Below, piece after piece: positions 4,034 to 5,929 of a stretch of DNA of 5,929 nt. The notes under the pieces were generated by a model that was not told the origin of the DNA, made no database searches, and saw only the letters and a program-made list of their open reading frames with translations. The position numbers and the translations under genes were made by a program. The first letter of the stretch is position 1. Each line of letters begins with the position of its first letter. Where the stretch lies: contig CAJKEF010000079.1 in the NCBI GenBank assembly GCA_905198825.1, positions 1-5,929 of the forward strand, written 5' to 3'. Source of the stretch: an uncultured Collinsella sp. (lineage in GTDB: Bacteria > Actinomycetota > Coriobacteriia > Coriobacteriales > Coriobacteriaceae).

Positions 4034-4802
4034 ACTGGAGAGTTGCGTCGATTGCCTTGACCAGGGCGCTGCGCATGCCGGCGTCCTCGAGCGCAACGAC
4101 GCCCTTGATGGTGGCACCACCGGGCGAGCATACGGCATCCTTCATCGCCGCAGGATGCTGGCCAGTCGCAAGCTGTAGCTTTGCCGTGCCCAGCACCATC
4201 TGGCTCACAATGCGATAGGCATCGGCGCGCGGGATACCGTGCTTGACGGCCGCGTCGCCCAAGGCCTCAATCGCCATGGCGACAAATGCCGGTGCGCAAC
4301 CGCCCACGGTACCGCCCACAAACAGCAGACTCGAATCGAGCTCGACGACGGTGCCAAGCTTTCCGAGCAGACCGAGCACCGTGGCACGCTGCTCATCGCT
4401 AAGCGTGGAAGCCTTCTCGCAGGCGATAACGCCCTCGCCCACCGAAACCGGTGTGTTGGGCACCGTCGAGATGTGTGCGACACCCGGCAGGACCTGCTCC
4501 CACTTGGCACTGTCCCAGGTCCAGGCAACCGACAGAACGACCTTTTTGGCAAGAGCATCCTTGAGCGGGGCGAATATCTTCTCGATCATGTACGGTTTGA
4601 CCGCAGCGACCACGATATCGGATGCGGCGACAACCTCGGCGGCATCGTGGCAGGCGACCATGCCGCGTGCCTCGCAGCGCTCAACCAGTGCGTCGTAGCG
4701 ACCCGCGCAGGCGCACATGTCGCTCGCAGCTACACCGGCAGCGATCCAGCCATCGGCCATAGCGCTCGCCATATTGCCAAAACCGACAAATCCAATCTTC
4801 AT
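4032..4802 (-). CDS. proC: Pyrroline-5-carboxylate reductase, somewhat divergent
   Basis: It catalyses the last step of proline synthesis, reducing 1-pyrroline-5-carboxylate to proline with NAD(P)H, in the cytoplasm. The protein has 256 residues, slightly shorter than the usual 265-280. The N-terminal Rossmann fold shows GFVGFGNMA (4-12). VKP (68-70) and VPNTPVSVGEG (114-124) follow. The C-terminal dimer domain has GGCAPAFVAMAIEALGDAAVKHG (167-189) and the family signature around SPGGATI (226-232), with the catalytic-type Thr at 231. Odd points: the usual SGSGPA reads GGCAPA, and SVAWTWDSAKWE (91-102) replaces the usual SxxAGI stretch. Activity is therefore likely but not certain. GAAAGGA lies 9 nt before the ATG. 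It is 73 nt downstream of rlmH with no terminator between, so it may be the last gene of that operon. Its stop codon lies in a REP-like repeat. Confidence 0.85.
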   Translation of the reverse strand: MKIGFVGFGNMASAMADGWIAAGVAASDMCACAGRYDALVERCEARGMVACHDAAEVVAASDIVVAAVKPYMIEKIFAPLKDALAKKVVLSVAWTWDSAKWEQVLPGVAHISTVPNTPVSVGEGVIACEKASTLSDEQRATVLGLLGKLGTVVELDSSLLFVGGTVGGCAPAFVAMAIEALGDAAVKHGIPRADAYRIVSQMVLGTAKLQLATGQHPAAMKDAVCSPGGATIKGVVALEDAGMRSALVKAIDATLQ

Positions 4803-4875
4803 ATCTCATAGTCCTTTCAGACACATTCCTCAAAACGAAAGGTATTGTCCCACGCCATTGTTTCGTATTGCCGAC

Positions 4876-5346
4876 CTATTTGTGATACGGCTCGCCACGA
4901 CTGATCTTGCAGGCACGGTAAATCTGCTCTAGCAGCACCACACGCGCCAGGTTATGCGGCAAGGTAATGCGTCCAAAGCTGAGCATCTCGTCGGCGCGGG
5001 CGCGCACCTCATCACTCACGCCGTCCGAACCGCCGATTACAAAGGCAATGTCGCTGCTGCCTCGCAGCATAAGATCGTCGAGCCGCGCCGAGAGCTCCTC
5101 ACTCGAACGCTCCTTGCCCTCGATAGCTAGCAGGATCACATGCGCCCGAGACGGCAATGCAGCAAGAATTGCCGCCCCCTCCTTGTCGCGTGCGGCATCC
5201 ACGCCGCCCGCCTTAGCCGGGTCGATATCGGCCACCTCGCGGATATCAACCTTGGCATAGGCACCTAGGCGCTTGGTGTACTCAGCGCACGCGTCCTTCC
5301 AAAAGCGCTCCTTGAGCTTACCGACGCAAACGACGGTGTATTTCAC
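4876..5346 (-). CDS. rlmH: 23S rRNA pseudouridine-1915 N3-methyltransferase RlmH
   Basis: This SPOUT-class enzyme uses S-adenosylmethionine to methylate pseudouridine 1915 in helix 69 of 23S rRNA, acting on assembled 70S ribosomes. Its length of 156 residues is close to the 155-159 usual for the family. The N-terminus is MKYTVVCVGKLKE. VILLAIEGKERSSEELS (70-86) leads to the knot motif FVIGGSDGV (102-110). LPHNLARVVLLEQIYRA (129-145) and the C-terminal GEPYHK (151-156), which closes the active site, are all present. The start is GTG at 5344-5346, set by AAGGAG 9 nt upstream. The stop of the SPFH gene is only 6 nt before this GTG, so the two are cotranscribed and probably translationally coupled. 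proC follows after 73 nt. Confidence 0.97.
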   Translation of the reverse strand: MKYTVVCVGKLKERFWKDACAEYTKRLGAYAKVDIREVADIDPAKAGGVDAARDKEGAAILAALPSRAHVILLAIEGKERSSEELSARLDDLMLRGSSDIAFVIGGSDGVSDEVRARADEMLSFGRITLPHNLARVVLLEQIYRACKISRGEPYHK

Positions 5347-5352
5347 GCGCGT

Positions 5353-5929
5353 CTACTCCTTCGAATCGTTTTGAACTTTGCTGGCTGTCAGCATCTGCTC
5401 GAACATCGAGGCCGACTGCGAGAAATCGCTCGGCAGCACGACCGTCGAGGTTTTACCCGTACGAGCGAACTCCGTCATCATCTCGGACCACTGCGTAAAC
5501 ATGAACAGCTGGTTGGCCTCGTCGTTGCCGACACCCGTCTCCTGGATAATCTCGAGCGAATCCTTGATGCCCAGCGCGATGGCCTTGCGCTGGTTGGCGA
5601 TGCCCTCGCCCGCCTTTTCCATCGCCTCGGCCTCGGCGGTCGCCTCGGTGACGCGCTTGATGCGGTCGGCCTCGGCGAGCTCCTGCGCAGCAGCGCGCTT
5701 TCGCTGGGCAGCATTGATGTCGTTCATGGAGTTCTCGACCTCGGTCGGCAGCGCGATCTTGGTGATGAGTGTCGACACGAGGGTAAAGCCGTAGGCAGCC
5801 ATCTGCTCGGACACGGTGGCATTAACGTCCTTGGCGATGTCATCCTTCTTGGCAAAGACCTCATCGAGCGTATAGACAGGGATGGAAGAGCGCAGGGCGT
5901 CGGTGATGAAGTCACGCATCTGGTCGACG
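5353..5929 (-). CDS. SPFH/band 7 (prohibitin/stomatin-like) protein, N-terminus beyond the window
   Basis: Only the C-terminal 191 residues are in the window. The frame stays open through the right edge (VDQ precedes the first visible Met), so that Met is internal. SPFH proteins are membrane-anchored scaffolds that oligomerise into ring- or cage-like microdomains. The visible part starts in the SPFH domain (RDFITDALRSSIPVYTLDEVFAKKDDIAKDV). It continues with TLITKIALPTEVENSMNDINAAQRKR, the stretch that ends the domain. A long Ala/Glu/Arg-rich coiled coil follows (about visible residues 70-120, AQELAEADRIKRVTEATAEAEAMEKA), then a tail with FMFTQWSEMMTEFARTG and VVLPSDF. The expected N-terminal membrane anchor is not visible. 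It is the first visible gene of a likely operon with rlmH. The exact subfamily cannot be set from this part. Confidence 0.9.
   Translation of the reverse strand, partial: VDQMRDFITDALRSSIPVYTLDEVFAKKDDIAKDVNATVSEQMAAYGFTLVSTLITKIALPTEVENSMNDINAAQRKRAAAQELAEADRIKRVTEATAEAEAMEKAGEGIANQRKAIALGIKDSLEIIQETGVGNDEANQLFMFTQWSEMMTEFARTGKTSTVVLPSDFSQSASMFEQMLTASKVQNDSKE
5356..5361 (-). promoter_or_regulatory. rlmH ribosome binding site inside the SPFH gene end
   Basis: AAGGAG on the minus strand forms the last two codons of the SPFH gene (Lys-Glu), directly before its TAG stop. It lies 9 nt before the rlmH GTG. Ribosomes finishing the upstream gene are placed over this site, which favours translational coupling and supports the GTG as start. 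Confidence 0.8.

Noticed and set aside
4239..4811. A 190-codon plus-strand open frame opposite proC
   Set aside because: It is a shadow of proC with no recognisable domain and no supporting start signals.

Overview
The window looks like ordinary chromosome from a high-GC Gram-positive bacterium. The best guess is the Coriobacteriia, close to Collinsella. I base this on the style of the SerRS, RlmH and SPFH proteins, strong G/C-ending codon use, encoded tRNA CCA, and A/T-rich spacers. This is recognition from memory, not a database match.

Layout. Nearly everything is on the minus strand. Positions 1-1248 hold the first 416 codons of an unrecognised protein that runs off the left edge. Positions 1249-1754 hold no protein gene. 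They carry a complete tRNA-Arg(ACG) with promoter and terminator, a second copy of the tRNA 3' end plus its terminator 190 bp away, and a very GC-rich block between the copies. Next comes a 125-residue unrecognised gene with a SOS-box-like palindrome in its promoter region, then serS with a strong terminator. Divergent from serS, on the plus strand, is a 57-residue single-pass membrane protein that is easily missed because of its size. The spacer between it and the convergent proC is filled by two inverted REP-like palindromes around a strong hairpin. Right of that come proC, rlmH and the C-terminal part of an SPFH/band 7 protein, which runs off the right edge.

How the genes relate. The likely transcript order at the right is SPFH protein, rlmH, proC. 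The SPFH stop and the rlmH start are 6 nt apart, and the rlmH ribosome binding site overlaps the SPFH stop, so those two are probably translationally coupled. The proC link is looser (73 nt, no terminator seen). serS, tRNA-Arg and rlmH are all translation genes, but they appear to be separate units.

I found no defence, mobile or biosynthetic system of a new type. The points most worth a second look are the tRNA 3'-end duplication with its GC-rich filler, the REP-hairpin-REP structure that overlaps both flanking stop codons, the symmetric promoter between serS and the small membrane protein, and the possible LexA site.
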